Shown one piece after another: positions 53,103 through 63,500 of a stretch of DNA of 64,000 bases. The notes under the pieces were generated by a model. That model worked only from the letters and a program-made list of their open reading frames with translations, was not told where the DNA came from and did no database searches. This DNA comes from Bacteroidota bacterium (GTDB taxonomy: Bacteria > Bacteroidota > Bacteroidia > Chitinophagales > BACL12): assembly GCA_016715425.1 (NCBI GenBank), contig JADKAC010000002.1, positions 124,001 through 188,000 on the forward strand, read 5' to 3'. A program made the translations under genes and the position numbers. Every line of letters starts with the position of its first letter. Within the stretch, counting starts at the first letter, position 1.

Positions 53103-54078
53103 TTCCAGTTTGTTTTAAAAAATTTTTTTTGATTATAAAAGTATATCCCAGTATTGCCGGTATTATCAAATTCAATAACCATAAACAGGTAGAGGCTGCA
53201 AAAACACCAACTGTATTTTCTGAATAAAAGCCACAAAAATATACCGCAATATTCCCTCTCGTAAATAATTCCGCAATAGCAAAGCTCGGTATAATTGTTT
53301 GTGCTAAAAATATCAGACCTATAACTAACACACCTTCTCCTACATTTAAATGAACTCCGAATAATTTGAGGAAAGCCAAATACTGTGCCGTAAAGACTGA
53401 GTAACGAATTGCGGATAAGCCGAGATATCTCCATAAATCTTGATTGTGATAACTACCAATTATAGTGATATATGGTAATATCCTACTGAAAAATTTTTTA
53501 CGTTTAAAGACCTCAATAAAGATGTGCAAATTAAAGTAGGCTGCGAAGAAAACAATGTCAAGTACTATACAAATACCAATTAGCATCCAGGTTATGTATG
53601 TATCAAAAATTGTTTGTGTCAACAAAAAAATAATTAGCGTGATTATACCTATCGTTGATGTTACTACAATCTGTCCGAAGCTGCCAATTAAAGTTGCAAT
53701 AATACTGCTGATACGATGGCGCATAGGCAAATACAATATACGACCTCCATATTCCCCTATTCTATTTGGTGTGAATAATCCTAAGGTAACACCAGTCCAC
53801 ACAGCTTTAAAAGCCTGTATAAATGGTATGTTATAAATTTTTGAAATAATATTTTTCCATTTATAAGATTCCACTCCCCAATTTAAAAGCATTAAAATTG
53901 TTACAGAAAATAATAGTAAGAAATCGTTTGAATTAATACTTTCCAACATAAGTTGCAGTGCAGATTTTACATCACTATTTCCTATCAATTGTTTATAAAG
54001 CGCAAAAATCAACAGCCCAAGAATGGCTACCTTTATTAGAATAGAATAAACTTGATTTTTTCCTTTAAATAATTTCAA
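53095..54078 (-). CDS. UPF0104/lysylphosphatidylglycerol synthase TM-domain-like membrane protein
   Basis: A 327-residue polytopic protein with about eight helices. The motifs VWTGVTLGLFTPNRIGEYGG and the N-terminal AILGLLIFALYKQL match the family that includes the flippase half of MprF. Without a synthase domain it may move a lipid across the membrane. It shares an 8-bp overlap with the DUF3108 gene, suggesting a shared envelope-related role. It is divergent from ruvC with a 17-bp gap. Confidence 0.82.
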   Translation of the reverse strand: MKLFKGKNQVYSILIKVAILGLLIFALYKQLIGNSDVKSALQLMLESINSNDFLLLFSVTILMLLNWGVESYKWKNIISKIYNIPFIQAFKAVWTGVTLGLFTPNRIGEYGGRILYLPMRHRISSIIATLIGSFGQIVVTSTIGIITLIIFLLTQTIFDTYITWMLIGICIVLDIVFFAAYFNLHIFIEVFKRKKFFSRILPYITIIGSYHNQDLWRYLGLSAIRYSVFTAQYLAFLKLFGVHLNVGEGVLVIGLIFLAQTIIPSFAIAELFTRGNIAVYFCGFYSENTVGVFAASTCLWLLNLIIPAILGYTFIIKKNFLKQTGNE

Positions 54079-54095
54079 AATATGATTGAATTAAA

Positions 54096-54674
54096 ATGAC
54101 GACAATTAATACAAAACAAGTGATAATGGGCGTGGATCCCGGGACCAACTTGTTAGGTTATAGTGTAATTCACAGTGATAAAAATACTATGAATATTCTC
54201 ATAAACGGAGTTCTTGATTTGAAGAAGACAGAAGATCATTTTCAAAAGTTGCGTCTTATTTATGATAGACTACATTCTATTATTGAAGCTTACAATCCTA
54301 CAGTACTTGCAATTGAATCACCATTTTTTGGTAAGAATGTACAATCCATGCTAAAACTTGGTCGGGCTCAAGGTGCAGCAATACTTGTTGCAGCACATTT
54401 TGACATGGAAATAATTGAATATAGTCCAAGACGCATAAAACAAGCAATTACCGGAAAAGGAAATGCATCTAAAGAACAAGTAGCATTAATGCTAAAAAGT
54501 ATTTTTGCATTAGAATCTATTCCAAAATATATGGATGAATCAGATGCACTAGCTGCCGCTGCTTGCCACCATTACAGTAATAGGGTTATTCAAACAACGA
54601 AGATTACAAAACACAAAAAAGGAAATTCCTGGACAGAATTTATTAAATCAAATCCTGATAAAATCCAAGGCTAA
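54096..54674 (+). CDS. ruvC: Crossover junction endodeoxyribonuclease RuvC
   Basis: A 192-residue Holliday junction resolvase of RNase H fold. The acidic residues are D14 in MGVDPGTNLLGYSVI, E in LAIESPFFGKN and D in MDESDALAAAACHHY. QSMLKLGRAQGAAILVA and YSPRRIKQAITGKGNASKEQ are signature stretches. RuvA and RuvB are not in the window. A short N-terminal extension (about 8 residues) precedes the first strand; an internal ATG at residue 11 is a possible alternative start. Confidence 0.95.
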   Translation: MTTINTKQVIMGVDPGTNLLGYSVIHSDKNTMNILINGVLDLKKTEDHFQKLRLIYDRLHSIIEAYNPTVLAIESPFFGKNVQSMLKLGRAQGAAILVAAHFDMEIIEYSPRRIKQAITGKGNASKEQVALMLKSIFALESIPKYMDESDALAAAACHHYSNRVIQTTKITKHKKGNSWTEFIKSNPDKIQG

Positions 54675-54677
54675 TTT

Positions 54678-55070
54678 TTACAAAAAGGATTTTATTTTTT
54701 CTGCAATATTGGTGAGTTCTTGTTGAGTCATTTTCAATTTTGGTTTACTGAAATTTATATCATCCATGGTTTGTAAAGGAATAAGATGAATGTGCGCATG
54801 TGGCACTTCTAAACCTATTACTGCAATACCAATACGCTGACAAGGAATTGCTCTTTCCATGGCTGAGGCTACCTTTTTAGCAAATGGTAATGCTGCACTG
54901 AGTAATTGATTATCTAAATCAAATATATAATCCATTTCTATTTTGGGAACCACTAGTGTATGCCCCGAAGCCAATGGCATAATATCAAGGAAGGCATAAA
55001 AATTCTCATCTTCCAATATTTTAAATCCCGGAATTTCGCCTGCAATAATTTTACTGAAAATACTTGACAT
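54678..55070 (-). CDS. HIT-family (histidine triad) hydrolase, Hint-like
   Basis: A 130-residue protein with N-terminal SIFSKIIAGEIPGFKILED, the loop MPLASGHTLVVPK and the catalytic triad VPHAHIHLIPL (HxHxH with hydrophobic spacers). Hint proteins hydrolyse AMP linked to lysine or phosphoramidates; the physiological substrate is unclear. It begins 2 bp after greA on the same strand, so the two are co-transcribed. Confidence 0.94.
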   Translation of the reverse strand: MSSIFSKIIAGEIPGFKILEDENFYAFLDIMPLASGHTLVVPKIEMDYIFDLDNQLLSAALPFAKKVASAMERAIPCQRIGIAVIGLEVPHAHIHLIPLQTMDDINFSKPKLKMTQQELTNIAEKIKSFL

Positions 55071-55072
55071 GT

Positions 55073-55546
55073 TTAAATAGTTATATCCAGAATTTTTAAT
55101 TCAAGTTCACCTGCCGGAATTGTAATTGTAACAACATCTCCTATTACGTGTCCTAATAATCCCTTTCCAATTGGAGATGTTACAGAGATTTTATTCGCTT
55201 TAAAATCAGCTTCTTTTTCAGCTACAAGCTTATATTGGATTTCTTTATTCATTTTAGTATGGAGTACTTTAACTTTGGTAAGCACGGCAACTTTAGAAGT
55301 ATCAATTTTTGATTCATCCATAATTCGGGCATTGCCAAGCAGTTCATCCAATTTTGCAATCTTTAATTCCATCAATCCTTGAGCTTCTTTTGCAGCGTCG
55401 TATTCGGCATTTTCAGAGAGGTCTCCTTTTTCTCTTGCTTCTTTAATTTGTTTTGTTATCTCTTTTCTGCCTTTGGACTTTAATTGCTGAATTTCAGCAA
55501 CTAAATTGTCGTATCCTTCTTGAGTTAAGTATGTTATATCAGCCAT
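55073..55546 (-). CDS. greA: Transcript cleavage factor GreA
   Basis: A 157-residue factor that inserts its N-terminal coiled coil into the RNA polymerase secondary channel to rescue backtracked complexes. The coil has ITKQIKEAREKGDLSENAEY, with the acidic tip D and E of DLSENAEYDAAKE. The C-terminal FKBP-like domain has ITSPIGKGLLGHVIGDVV-type strands. Length is normal. It is followed by the HIT gene. Confidence 0.96.
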   Translation of the reverse strand: MADITYLTQEGYDNLVAEIQQLKSKGRKEITKQIKEAREKGDLSENAEYDAAKEAQGLMELKIAKLDELLGNARIMDESKIDTSKVAVLTKVKVLHTKMNKEIQYKLVAEKEADFKANKISVTSPIGKGLLGHVIGDVVTITIPAGELELKILDITI

Positions 55547-55573
55547 GGTATTTCGCTTTTTTAGTAAAAAAAA

Positions 55574-55599
55574 GAAACGCCTCCTTGCGGAAACGTTTC
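55574..55599 (-). terminator. Intrinsic terminator after the PorV-like gene
   Basis: Stem GAAACG-CC / GG-CGTTTC with an AAA bulge, followed on the minus strand by a T8 run. It ends the leftward TonB-exported protein-PorV set before greA. Confidence 0.85.
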
Positions 55600-55622
55600 A
55601 ACAAAATTAAATAAAATAAATA

Positions 55623-56693
55623 CTAGATACTTAATCTAATTCCAAATGAATGTGTACCATCATAAGGGTTAGAAGATCTGTAAGAATAGCTTATAGAAAG
55701 CATATTAGAAGAAGAGTTTGCAAATGCGGTTTGGAATGTCACACCTGCAGCTAAGCCAGTATGTGCTGTTGTTCTTTCATCAGCATTTGATGAAAGCATT
55801 CCATCTTCATATCTGTATCCTGCACGAAGTAAAAACATTTCGGTATTTTTTACTTTTAATCCATATTCTAATCCTAATCCAAACTGATCCTTACTGAATG
55901 AATTAGAAATGAAAGTACCAACAGCAGTTAACCTATTAGTTGTTCCAAAATAAAAGTCATAAGATAAACCAATAGAGAGTGAAGAAGGTAATTCAAAATA
56001 TTCTGTAGGGAATCCAACTGTAGCTGTATAAGTTCCTTCGGGAACATTACCTCTAAAAGTTATACCATCGCCACCATAACGCATAGGGCTGCCGATATTT
56101 TTAAGAGTAACCCCCATTTTCATTTGCTCTGGATGTTCTTCAGGTCCTGTGATATATTGAATACCAACATCCAATGCTACACCAAATGCCTTTAAATCAG
56201 AAATATTTTCAGAAATACCCCTAATTGTAAGTCCGCCGCTCAAATAATCTGCAAATTTCCTGGAATAGGATAACGCAAAATTCGATAACCTGGGTCTAAA
56301 CGTAGCACCAGTTCCTTCAGGTGAGGCTGTAGTAGTAACCGGGATATCACCAAGATTAAAATTGACAAGTGATAATCCGATTGCACCTTCTCCAACCTTT
56401 TGTGCAATACCAAAGGAATTAATGCTAATATCAGAACCTACTAACCATTCTGTTCTAGAAAAAGTCATATCTGTTCTATTGATAAAAGTTAGACCAGCAA
56501 CATTCACATTCATAGACTCTAATCCTTGAATTGATGCCACATTTAAGCCATACCAACCTGAACTTTGGGCCCAAGGGTTTATCAATATCTCTGAAGCCCC
56601 TGATTGTCCAGCTCTATCTGGGTTACCGGCTATAACCTTACCTGCCAATGCAAGTAACACAACAAAAACTTTTACTTTTAAAAATCCTCTCAT
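55623..56693 (-). CDS. PorV/PorQ-family outer-membrane beta-barrel protein
   Basis: A 356-residue protein with an N-terminal signal (VKVFVVLLALAGKVIAG). It has the family opening GQSGASEILINPWAQSSG, the run AFGVALDVGIQYITGPEEHP and a C-terminal barrel strand (FGIRLSI). PorV-type (UPF0164) proteins are FadL-like barrels; PorV itself shuttles type IX substrates on the outer membrane. Here the gene follows a large exported protein, and it is more likely a dedicated partner of that protein than the housekeeping PorV. Confidence 0.82.
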   Translation of the reverse strand: MRGFLKVKVFVVLLALAGKVIAGNPDRAGQSGASEILINPWAQSSGWYGLNVASIQGLESMNVNVAGLTFINRTDMTFSRTEWLVGSDISINSFGIAQKVGEGAIGLSLVNFNLGDIPVTTTASPEGTGATFRPRLSNFALSYSRKFADYLSGGLTIRGISENISDLKAFGVALDVGIQYITGPEEHPEQMKMGVTLKNIGSPMRYGGDGITFRGNVPEGTYTATVGFPTEYFELPSSLSIGLSYDFYFGTTNRLTAVGTFISNSFSKDQFGLGLEYGLKVKNTEMFLLRAGYRYEDGMLSSNADERTTAHTGLAAGVTFQTAFANSSSNMLSISYSYRSSNPYDGTHSFGIRLSI

Positions 56694-56704
56694 TTATATA
56701 AGTT

Positions 56705-59700
56705 TTAGAAGGTATCAAGATCAATAGGACGCATAGCGCCAAACCATTTAACAGTACGTTCACCAAGTTCTCCGGCATCTATATGAATTAGATAAACTCC
56801 ACTAGCTACCATCACACCTTTTGCATTTTTTAAATCCCATTCAAGTGAAGTATCCAGATTATCTGACTTAGTCGTTAGGACTCCTCCCGAAGAAACTTCA
56901 CCCGAAACGGCTCGTGAAAATTTCCGTACAAGAGTGCCATCCATAGAGAAGATACTTATGGTGCAATTACTTGGTAAATTAGTAATTTTTATTCTGTAGT
57001 CAACAGGACTGGTTTCATAACTGGAATAAGCATAATATGGATTAGGAACAACGTTAATTAAATCCAAAGCGCTTTCGGCTTTAGCTGTATTCCCAACAGT
57101 AGCAGCCAAATTCTTAGTACTGAAATTATATAAAGGGAACCCAGCGTTTTCACCATTCACCTCATTATTTACATATCTGCGTGTTACTCTTATTTTCAAT
57201 TTAGATTCTGTTGGAATCAATCCATCTTGAAGAGATAACATTGAAACTCCGGGAGCCGCCATTGGTCTTCCAATCCAAACCACATTTTTCCAGACTTCAC
57301 GCACAGTTGTAGTTGAAGGTGGTGTTCCTCCTACAAAGGATAATGAATCCCTCCAGGTTTTACCTCCGTCGTAAGGAATACGTGTAACATATATATTGTG
57401 CTTACCTCCTAATATAACATCCAATCCACTTTCTCCAAAATATTTATCAGTTGGATTAAATAACATATCATCTGAGTTGCCATCAACGTTCACAAATGGA
57501 TCCTCTCCAAAGAAAATATTAACCCTTTGGCCAGTTTCTACATTTATTGCATATCCAGGGAACCAACTCCTACCAATTTCACCCGCCACTTCATTACCAA
57601 ATTGATCAATTGAAGGTTTCTGACGGAGATCCATTTTATTTTCTCCATATAAATTTGTAAACGTTCCTTCACCTGTATTTACCACTATACATTGAGACCA
57701 TTTAGATCTATCACTTGTAAACACAATGTCAATACCATTTAAGCTGCTCAACTTCTGCTGAGGTAAGGAGATTGTTAAGCCAATAATTTGACGAAGTGGC
57801 ATGTATAATATTCCAGTGGATTCATTATTATATCGGGTTAGACCCATAGGTCCGATTGTACCACCGAAAATTGATTCATAAACTTCATTATCATCTACTC
57901 CTGGTATATCTGTTTCATCTACACCAGATCTTAACCAATTTAACAAAGGAGAACCATTTACATTTGGAACACCTGATAACCAAGGCATATTTACATTTTC
58001 GTATTCGATATTCCAACCAATTAAACCATTATTAGCTTCCCATTCAACTCCTGCAACTGCTGGGTTTGGTCCTGGTGGATAAACACCCTTAATAGTTACA
58101 GCAAGTCCCCAGTCAGGAATAATTTGTTCGTTTTTAAATCCAATAGGGAAATCAGATTTTACCGATTCACCTGAAGTTAAATTTGTAATTACCCACCAGG
58201 TAGAATCATAATTCATTGCATATCCTGAAGGCGCTCCTGAAGCAGCTAATGAAGAATCATATAACATTACCTGAAAATCAGCCGCAGGTACTCTAACAGG
58301 GTCATAAACTGCAACATCAATTGGTGCATGTCTACCTTCGTAAACCGGCATAGCAATAGAGCCATTTGCTAAAATTTCATCTACGGTGGTGGTTGTTAGC
58401 TCCAGAAAATTACCTCCATTACCTAAACCTTCTACCATTGTAATGTCCGGTCCGTCACCATATTGTGCATTAAGTATTGTACCTCCTGCTTGTGGATCGG
58501 TTTTATGTGGAATTCCAACGTACAATTTTATATTATTTCTTCCTTCCAAATATGGTCTCTTCTGAGAATTTGGATCAACAGGATCATATTCTTTAAATTC
58601 GTTATAAGCATAAGCCACTACTGAAAAATAATACTTTTTATAATTTACAATTTTAGTATTGCCTGATGCAAATGCATCATCTGTTATTCTAAAAGTGTGA
58701 AAGATGCCATCATTATTACCATCTACTTGCAATACGGGGACATCTGCTCCTAATATAGGATCATATGTAAAGTTCACCAGCTTAACTACATCATCTTCAA
58801 GATCACACTGGAAAATCAATCGTGCTTTTGCAGGATCATTATATTCTGAACTAGAAACTTGACCATTGACAAGTTGATATATCTTATACCCCTGAAAATT
58901 ATAAGTAGAGTCTGAAATTGTAGGATCTTCATCAATTATACTTTTAATAATTGGATCAGTTTCTTCATAAGATTCTCCCTTATTATTTGAATTTTGTCCG
59001 TTGGTAATTGAAAGAATTAATTCCTTGTCCAATTCTCTTATCGACATATCCGGTGCATCAGGACCACTGATTAATTCAAAATCATTATCAAATAATGCTT
59101 GAGCTTTTTGATCAGCAAGGGATATTGCATCGAATGTAGTTTGACATCCTCCGGAAATTGGAGGTCTCACCCATAGTGCACCAATCACAATTTCATTTGT
59201 AGCGCCCGGTTCCAATCTAAATGGACCAGAGGAAATAATAAATCTTCTGTCAGCCGGTGGATTACCCTCAGTACACTCGCTCCATCCTAAAGGATCGCCT
59301 GGATCACTAGGGAACATAAATGCATTTGACTCTGTGCCACCGTAGCCATTACCACCATAGGTAAATGGAGAACCATCTTTCCAGCTTCCTGAAAGATATC
59401 CATAATAATGGGCTGCCACTTCAGGGTTTCCTATTGTTGACCAGTCATTATTATAATAAAGGAAACCTGCCATACCCAAACGAACACTATCCGAAATAGA
59501 TCCGCCATCATAGGTATATTTTATGGGTCCCTGAAAAAAGTCTGTACCAAATAAAGGAGGGTTGGCACCGTATGCTGCTAAGTCAGGTCCATCAACGGCA
59601 TCGCCATTATATGTAAGACCTAAAGAAAGAGCTGTATCACAACCTACCCAGTCATCCCAAGCATATCCTAAATCAGAATCAACCCAATAACCCATGAACA

Positions 59701-60553
59701 CTGAATCAAGAGCCGAAGTAGCATAATTAATTACATTATATCTGTAAAAGGTCATGTCGTTAATCTCATCATTAGTACTGAATGCAAATGCAGTTGCTTG
59801 AATTTCAACACCAATAGCATCTCCACCGGATTCTGTATGGATATTTCCCTTATCATTATAAACCCAGAAGATTGCCTGATCTCCATCTACATCGGGATAT
59901 TCACCAAAGTTTGGTTCATACTGCCCATTAAAATTTAAATCAACAAATGGAGCAAGTGGTTTATTAATCACCAAAACATCGGTAGCAGATTTACCTTTGG
60001 CATTAGCATTGCCAAGGGCTGGCCATTCCCAAATTACTCTAAATGTAGGTGAAAATGTAAGAGGTGTCGCATCAGAACCTCCAAGATTTATAAAGCTATC
60101 AATCAAACTGGCATTTACTTTCCAATGTCTGTCGTAGGCATTACACACCACATCATCTACAGTACCTAAGTTATTCAAAGGCCCAGGCCAAAAATCATTA
60201 CCGTTCTGCCGATAGGTTTGAGCAGCAATTTTCAATTGCCCTCCGGCGTCAATACCACCAATCCAAAGTGCGCCGGCAAAGGTGGAACTCACTTCAATAT
60301 CAGGAGGGTATACCTTAGGTACCACATATTTACCATCAGTTAAATTCCACCAAAAGTCACCTGCACCCAATAAACGAGCCCGTACATTATTAATGTCTAA
60401 CTCAATTTGAGCGGTGGCATCATTACATGCTGCGGATAGCCTGCCATAGTTTTGAGCATTTCTTCCTGAAATACCTATGTTCTCTTTTGCTTGCGATGTA
60501 AAAACTACAGTTGCCAGTAAAATAGAAGTGAAAATTATTTTTTTGTTCAACAT
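56705..60553 (-). CDS. Large exported surface protein with C-terminal FlgD/sorting-like Ig domain
   Basis: A 1282-residue protein with a signal peptide (residues 1-22, KIIFTSILLATVVFTSQA). It has long beta-rich segments of the kind seen in surface proteins, with stretches such as LFNGQYEP-style DLNFNGQYEPNFGEYPD and calcium-like DVDGD. The last 100 residues (from about NVVPNPYYAYSSYE) contain SIFSMDGTLVRKF and LEWDLKNAKGVMVASGVYLI, an FlgD-type or type IX-sorting-like Ig domain, but the usual KxVK-type terminal motif is replaced by GERTVKWFGAMR. It lies between a TonB receptor gene and a PorV-like gene, and has no enzymatic motif that I recognise. Confidence 0.85.
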   Translation of the reverse strand: MLNKKIIFTSILLATVVFTSQAKENIGISGRNAQNYGRLSAACNDATAQIELDINNVRARLLGAGDFWWNLTDGKYVVPKVYPPDIEVSSTFAGALWIGGIDAGGQLKIAAQTYRQNGNDFWPGPLNNLGTVDDVVCNAYDRHWKVNASLIDSFINLGGSDATPLTFSPTFRVIWEWPALGNANAKGKSATDVLVINKPLAPFVDLNFNGQYEPNFGEYPDVDGDQAIFWVYNDKGNIHTESGGDAIGVEIQATAFAFSTNDEINDMTFYRYNVINYATSALDSVFMGYWVDSDLGYAWDDWVGCDTALSLGLTYNGDAVDGPDLAAYGANPPLFGTDFFQGPIKYTYDGGSISDSVRLGMAGFLYYNNDWSTIGNPEVAAHYYGYLSGSWKDGSPFTYGGNGYGGTESNAFMFPSDPGDPLGWSECTEGNPPADRRFIISSGPFRLEPGATNEIVIGALWVRPPISGGCQTTFDAISLADQKAQALFDNDFELISGPDAPDMSIRELDKELILSITNGQNSNNKGESYEETDPIIKSIIDEDPTISDSTYNFQGYKIYQLVNGQVSSSEYNDPAKARLIFQCDLEDDVVKLVNFTYDPILGADVPVLQVDGNNDGIFHTFRITDDAFASGNTKIVNYKKYYFSVVAYAYNEFKEYDPVDPNSQKRPYLEGRNNIKLYVGIPHKTDPQAGGTILNAQYGDGPDITMVEGLGNGGNFLELTTTTVDEILANGSIAMPVYEGRHAPIDVAVYDPVRVPAADFQVMLYDSSLAASGAPSGYAMNYDSTWWVITNLTSGESVKSDFPIGFKNEQIIPDWGLAVTIKGVYPPGPNPAVAGVEWEANNGLIGWNIEYENVNMPWLSGVPNVNGSPLLNWLRSGVDETDIPGVDDNEVYESIFGGTIGPMGLTRYNNESTGILYMPLRQIIGLTISLPQQKLSSLNGIDIVFTSDRSKWSQCIVVNTGEGTFTNLYGENKMDLRQKPSIDQFGNEVAGEIGRSWFPGYAINVETGQRVNIFFGEDPFVNVDGNSDDMLFNPTDKYFGESGLDVILGGKHNIYVTRIPYDGGKTWRDSLSFVGGTPPSTTTVREVWKNVVWIGRPMAAPGVSMLSLQDGLIPTESKLKIRVTRRYVNNEVNGENAGFPLYNFSTKNLAATVGNTAKAESALDLINVVPNPYYAYSSYETSPVDYRIKITNLPSNCTISIFSMDGTLVRKFSRAVSGEVSSGGVLTTKSDNLDTSLEWDLKNAKGVMVASGVYLIHIDAGELGERTVKWFGAMRPIDLDTF

Positions 60554-60577
60554 ATATAATTGCTTTAAACTATTTTT

Positions 60578-63500
60578 TTAAAAATCAAATGATAACCCAA
60601 TCCTAATTCTTCTAGGAATGCTATAATTATCAGGATTTTGCATTCTTGCTGTATATAAATCAGTAAATGACGCAGCATTCACCTGACCTTCAATGGTTTC
60701 AGCACCATAAGCAGAACTCAAATATCCATCATCTAATGGATTTCCGGTATATCCATAAACCGCTAAGATATTTTCTGTGTTAAACAAATTCTGAATCCAT
60801 AAATACACATTCATGTTAACCATGCGTTCTTTTGATTCTTTACCCACTGAAAAACCCCAAGATTTATCTAATTTCATATCTGCACGAAAATGCCATGGCA
60901 ATCTAGATCCATTTACTGTTCCATCAAGGTTTGTATTTCGATCATCACCAAATTGAGTAGCTGTTGGATTGCTTTGACGAGTGTATGGTTCACCAGAACG
61001 AGCATTGAATGTCATGTTTAATCCAATATTATTCATCCAAGTTGGCTGACCTCCCATTGGATTATCAAAACGATAATCCATTACCACTTTAATATTATGA
61101 CGTGAATCATAGTTTAAAGGAATTATTGCTCTAAGGTTTGGTTGACCGGAACCCACAAGATTAAGTTGTGATGTTGCACTTGAACCTGTTCCATCTGCAA
61201 ATTGTAAGGTATAGCTGGTAGATATTTTTAAATTTCTCGTCCTGCGTGCAATATCATATGCAATGGAAATACCTTTAACTGTTCCAAAATCTATATTACC
61301 ATAGGTAGTATATTGAACTGGTACGGCATAAGGTACGCTGATAATTTGAACCATATCTCTGAGTTCTCTATAAAAAGCTGAGATTTTCAGAACGGATGAT
61401 TCATTTAATTGCTGTTGGAAGCCAATTTGATAATCAATAGTTTTCTCTGGTTTTAAATCCGGATTATCGAATACATTATTTACATTTTCCTGAAAGTAAT
61501 AATAATCATAAGCGGTAGCAGAGGTTCCGGTAGGTGGTCTTTGTGTTAATATATCATAATGGGCGAAGAACAAGGCTTCTCTATTCGTTTCTTTTGATAT
61601 AGGGAAAGAGAATGCAATTCTCGGCATAACTGAAACTTGAGGTTTATAATCTTCAAAAGAGGTACTTGGATCAAAATTCTCACTCTTTATATCTGTAGAT
61701 GGATCCACCAGATAAGGAGTAATTGTACCAGTAGATGAACTCAAAGCAATAGTTCTTGGATCTGTAATTTCCTCTCCACTTGAATTATACCAAGTATCCT
61801 CATCCCGATATCCTAAAATTTGAGTAGGATTATTATAATCATCTACATAGACTGCATAATCACTTCCAATATTTCCAGGATGCGCACCATTTGGATTTAA
61901 AGCGGGATCCACTTCATTTACAGAATAAATTTCATATAATGAATATTTATCTTTTAACACACTGCGGTTTGCATCATATCTGTCAACACGAACTCCCACA
62001 CGGAAAATGATATCGTTAAAATTGAAGCGATCTTGAATATAACCTGCTGTATAAACCGGACGGAAAGCACCAATTGGTCTAGTCTTAATTCCATCTTCGT
62101 TTTCGGCAGTCCAGAAATCATTAAAAGAAGGTTGAGTTGTTAATCTGTTTCCAAGAATATCATAACCATTGTAAAAAACAAATGCATTACCATTATTTAA
62201 TAATTCATCTGCACTAAACAAGTCTAAAGAAAACACATCAACTGGAAGATTATCAATATTAAGATAATCCTGATCACTCACATTATATCCCAGTTCATTC
62301 AATTTCTCTCTTAATTGTTGATCAAAATAGGTTTGATCTTCCGCCACAAATAATCTATCGTAACGAATTGTATCAAATTCACCAAAGTCCAAACCTGAAT
62401 CCAAATATTCCTGATAGGAATATTCTTGTCCGTCAATTACTAAAATAGGATTATCGGTATCCAAATTTGTAATATGGCGATTTGCTAATTGGCGAGATAA
62501 GGTCCATAAACCAATTGGAGTAACTTGATATAAACGTTGTACTTGTTGTTGGAATTCAAATCCAAATTCAATGGAGTGCTTAGAAACGTTAGATGATTTC
62601 TTCCTGCTCTTCAAATCTATTGCTGCATTAAAGGTTAAACCATATTGATCATTATTTTGCTTGAAATAATTACTATAAGGCACCCCTGCATTCCACCACA
62701 TTCCATACACATTGGTTCCTTGTACATATGCATCTCCATTTAGTAACCCACCACCTAATTGAATATCAAACAAACTGCGTGGATCAAATAAACTTTCATT
62801 GTAATACTGAGTAGTATAGGTGCTTAATTCTGGGTTAAGAGTTCCCGGAGTATATTCAACAAGTGTATCGGCATAACCTGCAAGGAGCCAACCGTTCAGA
62901 CCAGTTGTTGGATCAGCTCCATATCCGTAAACTGGAGCTCTCAAAGTATTAAATTCACCTACATATCCATAATTAAATGGATTCATACCATGAGTTTCGT
63001 CTTGTGTGGTTCCATAATACTTGGTATAGTCTACTTGAATATTATAGAATGCATTTCCAACTATACTTTCTTTTTCACCATCTGCTCCTTTCTTTTCAGG
63101 AAAACGTTGGGTAAATCTCAAAAATCCACGATAAGTATTTTGGTCTGAAATAGGATTATTCTCTGAATTAAAAAGCGCAAAACTTCTTACATAATTATTT
63201 GCATCAAATCCTCTCCAGGTCAATCCGAGCTGAAGATTAGTTGTTTGACTTAGTTTATAATCAAAACGTGTGGAGAGTGAGATACCTCCTGAATTCACAT
63301 TCTGCTTATATGCAACATCCTCCATATCATCAAATGTTATGAATTCAGAGCTTTTATTAAATCCTGCTCCAGAAACTGCCGGCTTAAGTGGATTTGCAAT
63401 AAGATCATTCATTATATCGTCTTGGATTTTATAATTGCCAATTGCTGAAGGGTCTGAGTCTTTTTCCCATTCGCCTTCTGCAGCTATAAAAAATCCGAAC

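Noticed and set aside
53099..53434. 111-codon frame overlapping the UPF0104-type gene
   Set aside because: Same-strand alternative frame of a clear membrane-protein gene; its composition is that of a shifted frame.
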